A DNA stretch of 50,967 nt from Argonema galeatum A003/A1 (GCF_023333595.1 NZ_JAIQZM010000002.1:1-50967); one strand, 5' to 3'; counted from the stretch's first letter, positions 34,716 to 44,293 are shown. Notes: generated from the sequence alone by a model not told the origin. Numbers and translations: made by a program.

Positions 34716-36863
34716 ATGAAGCTAAAACGTCGAGACTTCTTGTTGTTGCTCGGATCTGGTGCGGGCGCTGTGGCTGCGGTTATGTTACTCGCAAACCGGA
34801 AAAAATTTACTGGTACCGACTCGCTCTTCCAGCCGGTCAAAGGCCCCATGCCTCTGGAAATCGATGAAATTCCAGCCGCTCAAGTAGTGCGAAATTACAG
34901 TACTTACGAAGTGGTGGATGACCTCGTGCTACCAGAAAGTTTTACTTATGACATTATTGGTGCTTGGGGTGATACAATAGGCGATTCTCGCTTTGGCTAT
35001 AACAATGATTATTTGTCTTTCATAGAAACTGGCAAAGATGAAGGTTACCTGACAGTCAATTTTGAATACATCAGCCCCATATCTTGGCTACAAGGCTATC
35101 CGAAGGTGATAAAGAAAGCTTTGCCTTTTGCTGAGGTACAGGCGGCGGTAAAAACTGCTGGTAAGGCTGGTATTAATGCTTTTGCTTTGCCGCCAGAAGA
35201 TGAGGCGCTCAAAGCAAAAATACGAGAAATTTGCAAAGAAGCTTTGATAGATCAGGGAATAGGTGTTATTTCCATTCGCAAAAATCCAGATGGCAAATGG
35301 GTGCGGACAAATTCGTCATCCGATCGCAGGATTACTGGTATTTCTGGATTAGAAGACGATCGCTATCTAAAAACAACTGGCCCAGCTGCATTTGTATTTC
35401 GCAAAACTCAGGGCCAAGGTTATATCGATAAATTGGGCGATCGCATTATCGGCACTTTTGCCAACTGTGCTGGTGGGACAACTCCTTGGGGCACTGTCCT
35501 TAGCGGCGAAGAGAACTTCCAAATCCAAGTACCCGAACCAGTATATGCCGATGGCACCGCTTTCGACCCCAGCAAGCTAGCTTTTGCGATCGGCGAACAA
35601 GAGTTATCCGGACAAGGAAATGTACTGGGATTAGCTGGTAACAAATATGGCTGGATAGTAGAAGTAGATCCAGCCAACCTCAAGGATTATGGCACCAAAC
35701 ACTCTTGGCTGGGACGCTATCACCACGAAGCTGTAGGCATTCGCGTTGTGGCAGGCAAACCCCTAGCATTTTATTCGGGGTGCGATCGCAGAGGCGGACA
35801 CTTGTATAAATTTGTCAGCAAAGGCAAAGTCAGCAATCCCCAAGACAAAGCTAATTCCCGTCTGCTAGCAGATGGGATGCTCTATGCCGCTGTCTTCAAC
35901 CCCAACGGTACTGGGCGCTGGATTCCGCTCAAACCAACTACCCCAGTAAATCCCGTTCTGCCCAGCAACATCGAAGGTAAAGTACTCACCCTACCCAAGC
36001 GTCCGGAAGGAGGCAACTTTAATGCAAAAACAAACGCAGAAGTCAATAGTTTCAAACAAAAATTTAAAACTCTGAACGACCTCTACATAGGGAATGCCCA
36101 AGAAAAACAAGGTGCCATTCTCATCGATGCTCACTTTGCCGCCAACGCAGCCGGTGCCACACCCACAGCGCGTCCCGAAGACACCGAAGTCGCCAGCGAT
36201 GGTTCCCTCTACATCACCTACACCTCCGGGTCGCCCGGTGGCGATGGAGGCCCAGACAAGCGCATCTTCAAGGGGCCGAAAGCAGAAAGCCCTTGGGAAT
36301 ATGGCTGGATTATGCGGTTGATTGAAGATAAAAACGACCCAGCTGCGATGACCTTTCGCTGGCAGATGCTGGCTATGGGGGGCGAACCTGCTGACGGCGG
36401 CGCTGGTTTTGCCAATCCCGACAACCTCCTGATCGATCGCAATAACAATGTCTGGATGGTTACCGATATGTCCTCAGCAGCACACAACGATCCGGGAGAT
36501 CCTTTCAGACGCGGTTGCTTTGGCAACAACTCTATCTGGCATATCCCCACTTTTGGCCCAAACGCAGGCAACGCCTACCTGTTTGGCATGGGGCCGATGG
36601 ATTGCGAAACCACAGGGCCATTTTTCACCGAAGACCAGCAAACCTTGTTTTTATCGATACAACATCCAGGAGAAGTTAAAGGAATTCGTCAAAATGCAGC
36701 TTCGGAAACAAGGGAGTTTGAAATGAGAACAACTGACGGTCAGAAATTCAAGCAAACTCGCACAGTTCCGATTGGTTCCAACTGGCCGGGAGGCGGTCAA
36801 AATGACCCACCAAAGCCTGCTGTTGTTGCCATTCGACGCCAAGACGCCAAACCAATTACCTAG
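34716..36863 (+). CDS. phoX: PhoX-family alkaline phosphatase, Tat-exported
   Basis: A 715-residue DUF839/PhoX protein that releases phosphate from organic esters outside the cytoplasm. The N-terminus KLKRRDFLLLLGSGAGAVAA is a twin-arginine signal. Family signatures are TFANCAGGTTPWGTVLSGEE (the Cys and Glu belong to the Fe/Ca active site in studied PhoX), GRYHHEAVGI, YSGCDRRGGHLYKFVS and NPDNLLIDRNNNVWMVTD. Length is typical. Expression is predicted to be phosphate-regulated through the upstream Pho box. PhoX needs calcium and iron rather than zinc. Confidence 0.92.
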   Translation: MKLKRRDFLLLLGSGAGAVAAVMLLANRKKFTGTDSLFQPVKGPMPLEIDEIPAAQVVRNYSTYEVVDDLVLPESFTYDIIGAWGDTIGDSRFGYNNDYLSFIETGKDEGYLTVNFEYISPISWLQGYPKVIKKALPFAEVQAAVKTAGKAGINAFALPPEDEALKAKIREICKEALIDQGIGVISIRKNPDGKWVRTNSSSDRRITGISGLEDDRYLKTTGPAAFVFRKTQGQGYIDKLGDRIIGTFANCAGGTTPWGTVLSGEENFQIQVPEPVYADGTAFDPSKLAFAIGEQELSGQGNVLGLAGNKYGWIVEVDPANLKDYGTKHSWLGRYHHEAVGIRVVAGKPLAFYSGCDRRGGHLYKFVSKGKVSNPQDKANSRLLADGMLYAAVFNPNGTGRWIPLKPTTPVNPVLPSNIEGKVLTLPKRPEGGNFNAKTNAEVNSFKQKFKTLNDLYIGNAQEKQGAILIDAHFAANAAGATPTARPEDTEVASDGSLYITYTSGSPGGDGGPDKRIFKGPKAESPWEYGWIMRLIEDKNDPAAMTFRWQMLAMGGEPADGGAGFANPDNLLIDRNNNVWMVTDMSSAAHNDPGDPFRRGCFGNNSIWHIPTFGPNAGNAYLFGMGPMDCETTGPFFTEDQQTLFLSIQHPGEVKGIRQNAASETREFEMRTTDGQKFKQTRTVPIGSNWPGGGQNDPPKPAVVAIRRQDAKPIT

Positions 36864-36880
36864 TGAGAATTGAAAATGAC

Positions 36881-37064
36881 CAGGACTTATGCAAAAACAA
36901 AGGTTTCGCCCCCGCAGCCTCCCAAATCTGGGGGGAGTAAGCTTCTGTTCCCCCCAGATTTGGGGGGTGAAGAGTCTTGTTCCCCCCAAATCTGGGGGGT
37001 GAAGAGTTTTGTTTCTTCTTCCCCCCAGATTTGGGGGGTTAGGGGGGCGATTGTGTAAGTCCTG
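36881..37064. mobile_element. MITE-like palindromic element with CAGGACTTA ends
   Basis: This 184-bp non-coding unit is bounded by CAGGACTTA (36881-36889) and its exact complement TAAGTCCTG (37056-37064); the next bases (TGCAAAAAC against GATTGTG) match only loosely. Inside are four copies of CCCCCCAGATTTGGGGGG-type palindromes. No transposase is encoded. The terminal word recurs at about 33476 and, degenerately, at about 40629, so the family is mobile or was. Confidence 0.6.
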
Positions 37065-37066
37065 TT

Positions 37067-37107
37067 TAATTTAAAAATTTGAAATCTGAAATCTCAAATT
37101 TGAAATT
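37067..37107. repeat. AATTTGAAATC/ATCTCAAATT repeat
   Basis: Short AT-rich inverted words identical in type to 16855-16919. It lies between the MITE-like element and the Crp-type gene. Confidence 0.6.
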
Positions 37108-37137
37108 CCTGTCGCCCCTACCCCAAACCCTAATTTT

Positions 37138-37719
37138 ATGCCGCTCTCTGCTCCTATTCCCCTCAACCTTACCAATCTCAAACAGCGGACATTCAGCTGC
37201 CACGATTTACTTCCACTACATTCTGATAGCTTATGGAAAATAGAGCGTGGAGTCGTGCGTACTTTGACTTGTAGCGAAGAAGGAAAATCGATCGTCCTGG
37301 GATTTTGGGGCCCAGGAGATGTGGTTGGCAAACCCCTTTCTAGACTTGAGCCATATCAGATAGAGTGCTTAACAAGTGCCGAAGTTAGTCTCTTACCTTC
37401 TAATCTTTGGTATCAATTTATGGATGCCTGGATATCGCACGCTCAAGAGAGCGAAGAACTGCTTAGCATCGTTCACAATCGACCTGTTAACCTTCGCTTG
37501 CTGCAACTTTTAAACTGGTTAGCCCGCAAATTCGGTCGCGAAGTAGAGGGAGGAAAATTGATCGAACTGCCATTAACCCATCAAGCTCTCTCGGAAGTCA
37601 TTTGTACAACGCGAGTAACGGTGACGCGGTTGCTCAACCAGTTTGAACAAGAGGGCATCCTTAACCGACGGGGGCGTTTTTTGATTCTTGGGAGGCAAAA
37701 ACAGCATTTAAAAATTTGA
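37138..37719 (+). CDS. Crp/Fnr-family transcription regulator
   Basis: A 193-residue regulator. Residues about 10-110 form the cyclic-nucleotide-binding beta-roll fold (KSIVLGFWGPGDVVGKPL; IECLTSAEVSLLP), and about 140-185 carry the helix-turn-helix (LPLTHQALSEVICTTRVTVT, then RLLNQFEQEGILNRRG). The cAMP-contact motif is not conserved, so the ligand is unknown. It is not NtcA by sequence. Nothing shows its targets; the porin gene downstream is 173 bp away in the same direction. Confidence 0.85.
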   Translation: MPLSAPIPLNLTNLKQRTFSCHDLLPLHSDSLWKIERGVVRTLTCSEEGKSIVLGFWGPGDVVGKPLSRLEPYQIECLTSAEVSLLPSNLWYQFMDAWISHAQESEELLSIVHNRPVNLRLLQLLNWLARKFGREVEGGKLIELPLTHQALSEVICTTRVTVTRLLNQFEQEGILNRRGRFLILGRQKQHLKI

Positions 37720-37892
37720 AGAACGCGCTCGTCCTTGTAGTATATGCCACTAACTTTACCTACACATAGCTCGCCAAATCGGTTGCGTGTAAAGATACAA
37801 TAAGTCGATCGGGTATGTGGAATACTCGGCGACCTGTTTGAGTCGATTTTGAGGCTTTTCCGTACAATAAAATTTGGTGTGAGGCAACAAAG

Positions 37893-39680
37893 ATGTCGAA
37901 AATGCTTTGGAACGCTCTAAAACTCAGTCCCGCACTTCTGGGTGCAACCATTCTCGTAGCTAACTCGGCCCTAGCAGGTGAGGAGTCGGCCCGATCGATC
38001 GGTCAAGACAAAACGCCTGCTGCCACAGAATTACCCGCATCTGGACTGTCCCAGAACCAGCCAAATGCAGTAGCATCTCTTCAAGTCAGTCCGATCTCAA
38101 GCAACAGTACTGAGTTAGCCCAGGTTCCAGCTTCAGGAAACGGCTCTTCTAGCAACGCTCAGCAAGACTCCAACAGCACTCTGGATCAAATCAATCAATA
38201 CAACGATCAAAGCAGCGGTTTGGAGCAAGTGACTTCTGTTTCGCAATTGCGGGACGTACAGCCTACAGACTGGGCATTCCAAGCACTGCAATCTCTGGTC
38301 GAGCGCTACGGTTGTATTGAAGGTTATCCCGATCGCACTTATCGCGGCAACCGCGCCTTAACTCGCTACGAATTCGCCGCCGGGTTAAATTCTTGCTTGA
38401 ATCGGATTCAAGAACTGATTGCCGCAGCAGGTGGTGGCGGAGTGACGACGGAGGACATAGAGAGGCTCCGGCGGTTGCAAGAGGAATTTCGGGCTGAAAT
38501 CAACACTCTGCGCGGTCAGGTAGATGGGCTGGAAGCACGCACGACGCGACTGGAAGCACAGCAATTCTCCACTACCACCAAACTTAGAGGAGAAGTAATT
38601 TTCGCACTTGCTAGCGTGTTTGGCGACGAAAGGGCTGGTGGTGGGGAGTTGCAAGACAACGTCATCTTCGCCGATCGGGTACGTCTGAACTTGGATACCA
38701 GCTTTACCGGCAAAGACCGCTTGAGAACCCGTCTGCAAGCTCGAAACATTACCCCATTTAGCGGCGGCGTCACGGGTACGAGCATGACCCGCTTGGGTTT
38801 TGATGGCAATGACGACAACAACGATGTCACCCTGCATCGCTTGGAGTATACGTTCCCTCTAGGCTCCAATACAAAAGTTTATTTGGAGGCGATCGGGGGT
38901 GAATATAATGACAATATGTATACTTTCAACCCCCTGTTTGAAAGTTCAGGCCAAGGTTCTATTTCCCGATTTGGGCGCTTCAACCCCATCTACAAACAAA
39001 CTGAGGCTGGTACCGGGGTTACCTTAGAACACAACTTTAGTTCAAAGTTAGGTTTAACTTTGGGCTACCAGGTACCTAGAAATCAGGCCAATAATCCTTC
39101 TGACGGTTTTGGAGTCTTTGATGGTGGCTATTCTGCTCTGGCTCAGCTATCAATCCGACCCAGTAAAGCTTTTAACGTGGGTCTGACTTACGTACACTCC
39201 TACTACAATCAACAAAACGGTGTCAGCGTTTCGGGAGGAACTGGCAGCAGCTTCGCCAATTCCCCATTTGGTACTGTTGCTACCTCAGCCGATCACTTCG
39301 GTCTAGAAGCGAGCTTTCGACTCAGCTCTAAATTTATCATTTCCGGTTGGGGAGGTTATACACAAGCGCACCGCGAAGATGGAGTGGATGATGCTGATGC
39401 AACCATTATCAACTATGCCGTGACTCTGGGCTTGGCAGATTTTGGCCGCAAGGGCAACGTGCTTGGTTTTGTGGCAGGTCAGCCGCCTAGAGTGACGGAT
39501 AATGATATTAGCGCTCGTGAAGATAGTGACACCTCTTATCATCTGGAAGCTTTCTATCGCATTAAAGTTAGCGACAATATCTCCGTTACTCCAGGTGCGT
39601 TTGTGATTCTCAATCCAGAACACAACGATAACAACGACACCATCTACGTGGGAACGCTGCGGACGACCTTTAGCTTCTAA
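37893..39680 (+). CDS. SLH-domain OprB-like (iron-uptake type) outer-membrane porin
   Basis: A 595-residue outer-membrane protein. A Sec signal ends at about ANSALA (residue 28). Residues 112-175 are an SLH domain (VQPTDWAFQALQSLVERYGC, EGYPDRTYRGN, LTRYEFAAGLNSCLNRI) that binds peptidoglycan-linked polysaccharide. A short coiled coil (about 190-225) follows, then a beta-barrel to the C-terminal Phe (LRTTFSF). Cyanobacterial proteins of this build (Som type) pass small solutes and some import inorganic iron. The palindrome after it is a likely terminator. Confidence 0.9.
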   Translation: MSKMLWNALKLSPALLGATILVANSALAGEESARSIGQDKTPAATELPASGLSQNQPNAVASLQVSPISSNSTELAQVPASGNGSSSNAQQDSNSTLDQINQYNDQSSGLEQVTSVSQLRDVQPTDWAFQALQSLVERYGCIEGYPDRTYRGNRALTRYEFAAGLNSCLNRIQELIAAAGGGGVTTEDIERLRRLQEEFRAEINTLRGQVDGLEARTTRLEAQQFSTTTKLRGEVIFALASVFGDERAGGGELQDNVIFADRVRLNLDTSFTGKDRLRTRLQARNITPFSGGVTGTSMTRLGFDGNDDNNDVTLHRLEYTFPLGSNTKVYLEAIGGEYNDNMYTFNPLFESSGQGSISRFGRFNPIYKQTEAGTGVTLEHNFSSKLGLTLGYQVPRNQANNPSDGFGVFDGGYSALAQLSIRPSKAFNVGLTYVHSYYNQQNGVSVSGGTGSSFANSPFGTVATSADHFGLEASFRLSSKFIISGWGGYTQAHREDGVDDADATIINYAVTLGLADFGRKGNVLGFVAGQPPRVTDNDISAREDSDTSYHLEAFYRIKVSDNISVTPGAFVILNPEHNDNNDTIYVGTLRTTFSF

Positions 39681-39688
39681 AGGATCTG

Positions 39689-39720
39689 ATGTAGGGGCAA
39701 TTCATGAATTGCCCCTACAT
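39689..39720. terminator. 32-bp perfect palindrome after the porin gene
   Basis: The sequence 39689-39720, starting ATGTAGGGGCAATTC, equals its own reverse complement. It lies eight bases after the porin stop and can fold into a 14- to 16-bp stem. It belongs to the GTAGGGGC repeat family. Confidence 0.75.
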
Positions 39721-39731
39721 TTGAGGTAAAG

Positions 39732-39833
39732 TCGCCCCCCTAACCCCCCAAATCTGGGGGGTACAAGATTTCTTCTCCCCCAGATTTGGGGGTTGGGGGG
39801 CGTAATTCTCCCCCAGATTTGGGGGCAGGGGGC
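39732..39833. repeat. Cluster of CCCCCAGATTTGGGGG palindromes
   Basis: Three copies of the palindrome seen at 36900-37045 lie between porin and rplS, bounded by GCCCCCCTA and GGGGGC. It is the second cluster of the same family in 2.9 kb. No gene is here. Confidence 0.85.
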
Positions 39834-39917
39834 GAAAAGCGTAAGATAACCAATCCTCTAGACTTTTAGATAAGTATCGATATATAATGAGAAATTGTGA
39901 GTTTTTTTTGAAAGTTT

Positions 39918-40283
39918 ATGAATGCTGAAGCAATTATCCGCTCAATAGAAGGCGAACAACTAAAAAAAGATTTACCCCAAATCTACGTAGGCGACACCAT
40001 CAAAGTCGGGGTAGTAATTCAGGAAGGCGGTAAGGAGCGGACACAGCCTTACGAAGGTGTCGTGATTGCCAAGCGCAATGGGGGGATTAACGAGACGATT
40101 ACAGTGCGTCGCGTCTTCCAAGGCGTTGGTGTAGAGCGGGTGTTTTTAATCCACTCTCCCCGAATTTCCAGCATCAAGATCGTGCGTCGCGGTCAAGTGC
40201 GTCGTGCTAAACTTTACTACTTGCGCGATCGCGTAGGCAAGGCCACTCGTCTGAAGCAACGGTTCGATCGGCCCCTGACCTAG
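39918..40283 (+). CDS. rplS: 50S ribosomal protein L19
   Basis: A 121-residue protein of the 30S/50S interface. Signature segments are [60 protein letters not shown] and [15 protein letters not shown]. Length is normal. It precedes the tRNA-Trp and secE-nusG block, a usual cyanobacterial arrangement. Confidence 0.97.
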   Translation: MNAEAIIRSIEGEQLKKDLPQIYVGDTIKVGVVIQEGGKERTQPYEGVVIAKRNGGINETITVRRVFQGVGVERVFLIHSPRISSIKIVRRGQVRRAKLYYLRDRVGKATRLKQRFDRPLT

Positions 40284-40361
40284 TTTTGGCGAAAATATGG
40301 GAGTTAGTTGCCGGAACTCTCATAATGTTGTTATGATAGAAATCGCTTGATAAATAAGCGT

Positions 40362-40434
40362 GCGCTCTTAGTTCAGTTGGTAGAACGCAGGTCTCCAAAA
40401 CCTGATGTCGGGGGTTCAAGTCCTCCAGGGCGCG
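40362..40434 (+). tRNA. trnW: tRNA-Trp (anticodon CCA)
   Basis: The acceptor stem GCGCTCT/AGGGCGC pairs fully with one G-T. The anticodon stem CAGGT/ACCTG encloses CTCCAAA, giving anticodon CCA. The T arm is GGGGGTTCAAGTCCTCC. Discriminator G is at 40434; CCA is not encoded. Confidence 0.95.
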
Positions 40435-40438
40435 TAGC

Positions 40439-40475
40439 AAACCCAGGTTTTCACAAAACCTGGGTTTTTTGTTTT
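40439..40475 (+). terminator. Rho-independent terminator after tRNA-Trp
   Basis: AAACCCAGGTTTT (40439-40451), loop CAC, and its exact complement (40455-40467) run into TTTGTTTT. It is the strongest intrinsic terminator in the window and separates rplS/tRNA from secE. Confidence 0.9.
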
Positions 40476-40795
40476 GGGCCTTTCGCTTGAATATTGTCTG
40501 CGATCGGAGTATCTGCCTTCAGGCTATAATAATGAATAAGAACAAACCGCCGCCAAACATTTGTTTGGGGGTGGTTTTGGTTCTGAGTGCCCAAGTAAAT
40601 CTAATAAAACTTAAGCATTCGCTCATTGCGTAAGTCTTATCGAAACCATTTGTGTGTATAATGGTATATTTGGGTGGTTTAAGAGCGATCGAAACTTGAA
40701 GTGGTGTCCCGGAAAGTACCGTGATGTTCCGCTTCGTGTCAATTTTATGTGGCAAAAGTCATAAATAGAAAGAAGAAAGGGGGGATTAAGGAGCA
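40476..40795 (+). promoter_or_regulatory. secE leader region
   Basis: About 320 bp without a gene. TATAAT hexamers at 40525-40530 and 40657-40662 are possible -10 sites, neither with a convincing -35. AAACC-GCCAAACA/TGTTTGG-GGTTT (about 40545-40583) folds into a hairpin of about 14 bp. The GCGTAAGTC word at 40628 belongs to the repeat ends at 36881. AAGGAG precedes the secE start. Confidence 0.45.
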
Positions 40796-41020
40796 GTGGC
40801 AAAAAAAGGCGAAGCAGAGACTGAACAAACAACAGCTGGATTTAGCCTCGTAAACTTTTTACAGGGAACCAAAGAAGAGCTGGATAAAGTGGTCTGGCCC
40901 AGCCGACAGCAGTTAATCAGCGAATCGGCTGCCGTCATTTTAATGGTGATTCTTTCTGCACTTCTGATCTATTTAGTAGATAACTTTTTTAGTTGGGCAT
41001 CAACAAAGGTGTTCGGATGA
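40796..41020 (+). CDS. secE: Preprotein translocase subunit SecE
   Basis: A 74-residue single-span subunit of the SecYEG channel. FLQGTKEELDKVVWPSRQQL is the family signature (amphipathic helix), followed by one hydrophobic helix (VILMVILSALLIYLVDNFF). GTG start with AAGGAG directly before it. Its stop overlaps the nusG start (ATGA). Confidence 0.95.
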   Translation: MAKKGEAETEQTTAGFSLVNFLQGTKEELDKVVWPSRQQLISESAAVILMVILSALLIYLVDNFFSWASTKVFG

Positions 41021-41664
41021 CTTTTGCAGCAGACGGACAACGCGATTGGAATCAGCGGGAAACATCGCTCTTGACAGAAAACTCGCCAGAAGAAGGTCAA
41101 GAAGGCTCCCATTGGTATGCCGTTCAGGTTGCTTCTGGCTGTGAAAAGCGAGTGAAGACCAACCTGGAGCAGCGCATTCAAACCCTGGATGTGGCCGATC
41201 GAATTTTACAGGTAGAAATTCCTCAGACACCAGCTGTCAAGATTCGCAAAGATGGCAGCAGACATCAAAGCGACGAAAAAGTTTTCCCTGGCTACGTCCT
41301 TGTCCAGATGATCATGGACGATGAAAGTTGGCAGGTTGTCAAAAACACGCCAAATGTGATTAATTTTGTAGGGGCTGAACAAAAACGTCGCTACGGAAGA
41401 GGCCGAGGCCACGTCAAACCAATGCCGCTGAGTAATGCAGAAGTAGAACGAATCTTTAAGCAAACTCGCGAGCAAGAGCCAGTCGTCAAAATCGATATGG
41501 CTGTGGGAGACAGAATCCTGGTACTTTTAGGACCCTTCAAAGACTTTGAAGGCGAGGTGATTGAAGTAAGTCCCGAACGTAGCAAACTCAAGGCGTTGCT
41601 TTCCATCTTTGGGCGCGATACACCAGTGGAATTGGAGTTCAATCAGGTTCAAAAACAAAACTAA
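41017..41664 (+). CDS. nusG: Transcription termination/antitermination protein NusG
   Basis: A 215-residue elongation factor. The N-terminal NGN domain has HWYAVQVASGCEKRVKTNLE and FPGYVLVQMIMDDE; the C-terminal KOW domain has GDRILVLLGPFKDFEGEVIE. The ATG overlaps the secE stop, indicating coupling; upstream TTG 40993 would lie inside secE. The 35 residues before the domain are a cyanobacterial extension. Confidence 0.97.
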   Translation: MTFAADGQRDWNQRETSLLTENSPEEGQEGSHWYAVQVASGCEKRVKTNLEQRIQTLDVADRILQVEIPQTPAVKIRKDGSRHQSDEKVFPGYVLVQMIMDDESWQVVKNTPNVINFVGAEQKRRYGRGRGHVKPMPLSNAEVERIFKQTREQEPVVKIDMAVGDRILVLLGPFKDFEGEVIEVSPERSKLKALLSIFGRDTPVELEFNQVQKQN

Positions 41665-41671
41665 AGAATAA

Positions 41672-42097
41672 ATGGCCAAAAAAGTTGTTGCGATTATTAA
41701 GTTGGCCTTGCCAGCAGGGAAGGCCAACCCAGCTCCTCCTGTCGGCCCAGCATTGGGTCAGCATGGGGTGAATATTATGGCGTTTGTCAAAGAGTACAAC
41801 GCCAGAACGGCTGACCAAGTAGGAATGGTGGTTCCTGTAGAAATTTCTGTCTACGAAGATCGCAGTTTCACGTTTATTCTGAAAACCCCTCCTGCTTCGG
41901 TTCTAATCACTAAAGCAGCTGGAGTTGAGAGAGGTTCAAACGAACCCAACCGCAAGAAAGTCGGTTCAATTTCGCGGGCGCAATTGAGAGAAATTGCCGA
42001 GACTAAAATGCCTGACCTCAATGCTAATGACATTGACGCAGCCATGAAGATTGTGGAAGGAACCGCCCGCAATATGGGTGTTGCAGTCACAGATTAG
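41672..42097 (+). CDS. rplK: 50S ribosomal protein L11
   Basis: A 141-residue protein of the GTPase centre. The Pro-rich N-domain ([20 protein letters not shown]) and the rRNA-binding C-domain ([28 protein letters not shown]) are complete. It follows nusG by seven bases. Confidence 0.98.
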   Translation: MAKKVVAIIKLALPAGKANPAPPVGPALGQHGVNIMAFVKEYNARTADQVGMVVPVEISVYEDRSFTFILKTPPASVLITKAAGVERGSNEPNRKKVGSISRAQLREIAETKMPDLNANDIDAAMKIVEGTARNMGVAVTD

Positions 42098-42166
42098 TGC
42101 AAGACTGTTGTTAACGCTATCGGGGGAGAAGCTAGGCTTCGCTAAGAACCCCAGGAGAGATAAAGA

Positions 42167-42880
42167 ATGAAAAAAGAATCGCGCAGAATGCAAGATCTGC
42201 GTAAGAAAGTAGAAGTTCGGGCCTATGAGCCGTTAGACGCGCTAAATTTGTTAAAGGAAACGGCCACAGCTAAGTTTCCCGAATCGGCAGAAGCCCACAT
42301 CCGGCTGGGAATTGACCCAAAGTACGCGGATCAACAGCTGCGGACGACGGTGGTACTGCCCAAGGGAACTGGTCAGACGGTGCGGGTGGCGGTAATCGCT
42401 CGCGGTGAAAAAGTAACCGAAGCAAGTAATGCAGGCGCAGATTTGGTTGGCTCGGAGGAGCTAATCGACGAAATTCTCAAAGGCAGGATGGATTTTGATA
42501 AGCTGATTGCTACGCCGGATGTGATGCCGATGGTGGCAAAGCTGGGTAAGCTGCTGGGGCCACGCGGTTTGATGCCCTCGCCGAAGGGTGGTACGGTAAC
42601 TGCCGATGTGGCAGGGGCGATCGCAGAATTCAAAGCTGGTAAACTAGAGTTTCGGGCAGACCGTACCGGGATTGTTCACATCCTGTTTGGCAAGGCATCT
42701 TTCTCGACCCAGGATCTGTTGGTGAACCTGAAGGCATTGCAAGAAACGATCGATCGCAACCGTCCTTCTGGAGCCAAAGGCCGCTACTGGCGCACTGTAT
42801 ATGTATCTTCGACGATGGGGCCATCGATTGAGGTTGACATCAGCGGGCTGAGGGACTTGAAACTCAGCGAAGTTCAATAA
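42167..42880 (+). CDS. rplA: 50S ribosomal protein L1
   Basis: A 237-residue L1-stalk protein that also represses its own operon in many bacteria. [57 protein letters not shown] and [13 protein letters not shown] are family landmarks. AGGAG lies before ATG. Confidence 0.98.
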   Translation: MKKESRRMQDLRKKVEVRAYEPLDALNLLKETATAKFPESAEAHIRLGIDPKYADQQLRTTVVLPKGTGQTVRVAVIARGEKVTEASNAGADLVGSEELIDEILKGRMDFDKLIATPDVMPMVAKLGKLLGPRGLMPSPKGGTVTADVAGAIAEFKAGKLEFRADRTGIVHILFGKASFSTQDLLVNLKALQETIDRNRPSGAKGRYWRTVYVSSTMGPSIEVDISGLRDLKLSEVQ

Positions 42881-43167
42881 AACTAGGGGCTAGGGCGTGT
42901 TTTCAAACTAAATAGGCAAAGCCAAAGAAAGCAGGAGCTAATAGCTTAATTTCCTGCCGAGGTTGACACCAAAGATAGCATTTTTGCTTGCGACCCATTT
43001 ATGTGGGATTGGCAGGCGATGAAAAATGCGATCGCGTCACCCCCGCTCAAAAGCTGGGGTTTTTAATTTGCTTTGGCCTGTCCAAGCGAGAATTATCAAT
43101 GCCTCTAGCAAGAGAGCCCCGATCGAAGTTTTCGATTCTGCACCAACTTTAAGGAGGTGAAACACTT
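42881..43167 (+). promoter_or_regulatory. rplJ leader (L10-type leader with attenuator-like hairpin)
   Basis: This 287-bp gap splits the operon before rplJ. GCAGGAGCT (42931-42939) pairs with AGC and TCCTGC (42943-42957), then GAGGTTGACACC follows. At 43040-43065 CCCCGCT-CAAA-AGC-T-GGGG with TTTTTA forms a terminator-like hairpin. The strong AAGGAGGTG site precedes rplJ. This matches the L10 leader of bacteria, where L10(L12)4 binds its mRNA; the exact structure is inferred. Confidence 0.6.
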
Positions 43168-43725
43168 ATGGGTAGAACACGAGAAGACAAAGATTCGATT
43201 ATCACCGAGCTTAAGCAAACCTTAAGCGAGTCTCAGATGGCAGTGGTGATCGACTACAAAGGACTGTCCGTTGCTGATATCACCAATTTGCGGCGGCGGC
43301 TGCTTCCTACCGGCACCGTTTGCAAAGTGACCAAAAACACCCTGATGGGAATTGCCGTTGACGGTGACGCCAACTGGCAGGCAATGGAAGAATTCCTCAA
43401 GGGTTCTTCAGCCTTCCTGCTAGTTAAGGAAGACATCAGCGGTGCTATCAAGGCTTACCAAGACTTCCAAAAAGCTACCAAGAAGAGTGAACTTCGCGGT
43501 GGTGTAATGGAAGGTCGCGCCTTGTCTCAAGATGATGTGAAGGCGCTGGCTGACCTCCCATCCAAGGAACAGCTGATGGCTCAGATTGCTGGCGCTCTCA
43601 ATGCTGTGACTGCCAAAATTGCGATCGCCATCAACGAAGTTCCTGCTTCTCTGGCTCGTGGCCTTCAGGCTGTGGCCGATAAAGACAAGGAAAAAAATGG
43701 TGCCGCCGAAAGCGAAGCCGCTTAG
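43168..43725 (+). CDS. rplJ: 50S ribosomal protein L10
   Basis: A 185-residue base of the L7/L12 stalk. MGRTREDKDSIITELKQTLS, VIDYKGLSVADITNLRRRL and KVTKNTLMGIAV are family landmarks; the C-terminal helix that binds L12 dimers (LPSKEQLMAQIAGALNAVTA) is intact. AAGGAGGTG lies before ATG. Confidence 0.97.
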   Translation: MGRTREDKDSIITELKQTLSESQMAVVIDYKGLSVADITNLRRRLLPTGTVCKVTKNTLMGIAVDGDANWQAMEEFLKGSSAFLLVKEDISGAIKAYQDFQKATKKSELRGGVMEGRALSQDDVKALADLPSKEQLMAQIAGALNAVTAKIAIAINEVPASLARGLQAVADKDKEKNGAAESEAA

Positions 43726-43815
43726 CTTGATTTTAGATTTTAGATTTTGGATTGCTCCTCAATTTAAAATCTCATTTCCCTCAATTAACTGTAAAAAATT
43801 CTCAGGAGTTTATCA

Positions 43816-44205
43816 ATGACCGCTACTACCGATCAAATTGTCGAACAACTCAAATCTTTGACATTGCTGGAAGCTGCCGAGCTTGTTAAGCAAATTGAAG
43901 AAACCTTCGGCGTCAGTGCTGCTGCTCCTGCTGGCGGCATGATGATGATGCCTGCTGCTGCTGCTGCTGCTGCGGAACCAGTAGAAGAACAAACGGAATT
44001 TACGGCTATTCTGGAAGAAGTTCCTGCCGATAAGAAGATTGGCATTCTTAAGGTGGTACGGACTATCACCGGTCTGGGTCTGAAGGAAGCTAAAGATTTG
44101 GTGGAATCTACGCCTAAGTCGATTAAGGAAGGCGTTAAGAAGGAAGAAGCTGAGGACATCAAAAAGCAGATCGAAGAAGCTGGCGGTAAGGTTACGGTTA
44201 AGTAA
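43816..44205 (+). CDS. rplL: 50S ribosomal protein L7/L12
   Basis: A 129-residue factor-recruiting stalk protein. The dimerising N-domain ([20 protein letters not shown]), an Ala/Met-rich hinge, and the C-domain ([36 protein letters not shown]) are complete. The hinge contains a run of Ala and Met codons. Last gene of the operon. Confidence 0.98.
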   Translation: MTATTDQIVEQLKSLTLLEAAELVKQIEETFGVSAAAPAGGMMMMPAAAAAAAEPVEEQTEFTAILEEVPADKKIGILKVVRTITGLGLKEAKDLVESTPKSIKEGVKKEEAEDIKKQIEEAGGKVTVK

Positions 44206-44233
44206 TCGCTGGAGTTATTACCTTGTTGTTAAG

Positions 44234-44256
44234 GAGTCCCGCTGGGACTCTTTTTT
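44234..44256 (+). terminator. Rho-independent terminator after rplL
   Basis: GAGTCCC (44234-44240), loop GCT, GGGACTC (44244-44250), TTTTTT. It ends the ribosomal operon. Confidence 0.93.
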
Positions 44257-44293
44257 ATTACTTGTCATTAGTCATTAGTCATTGATTTGGGGG

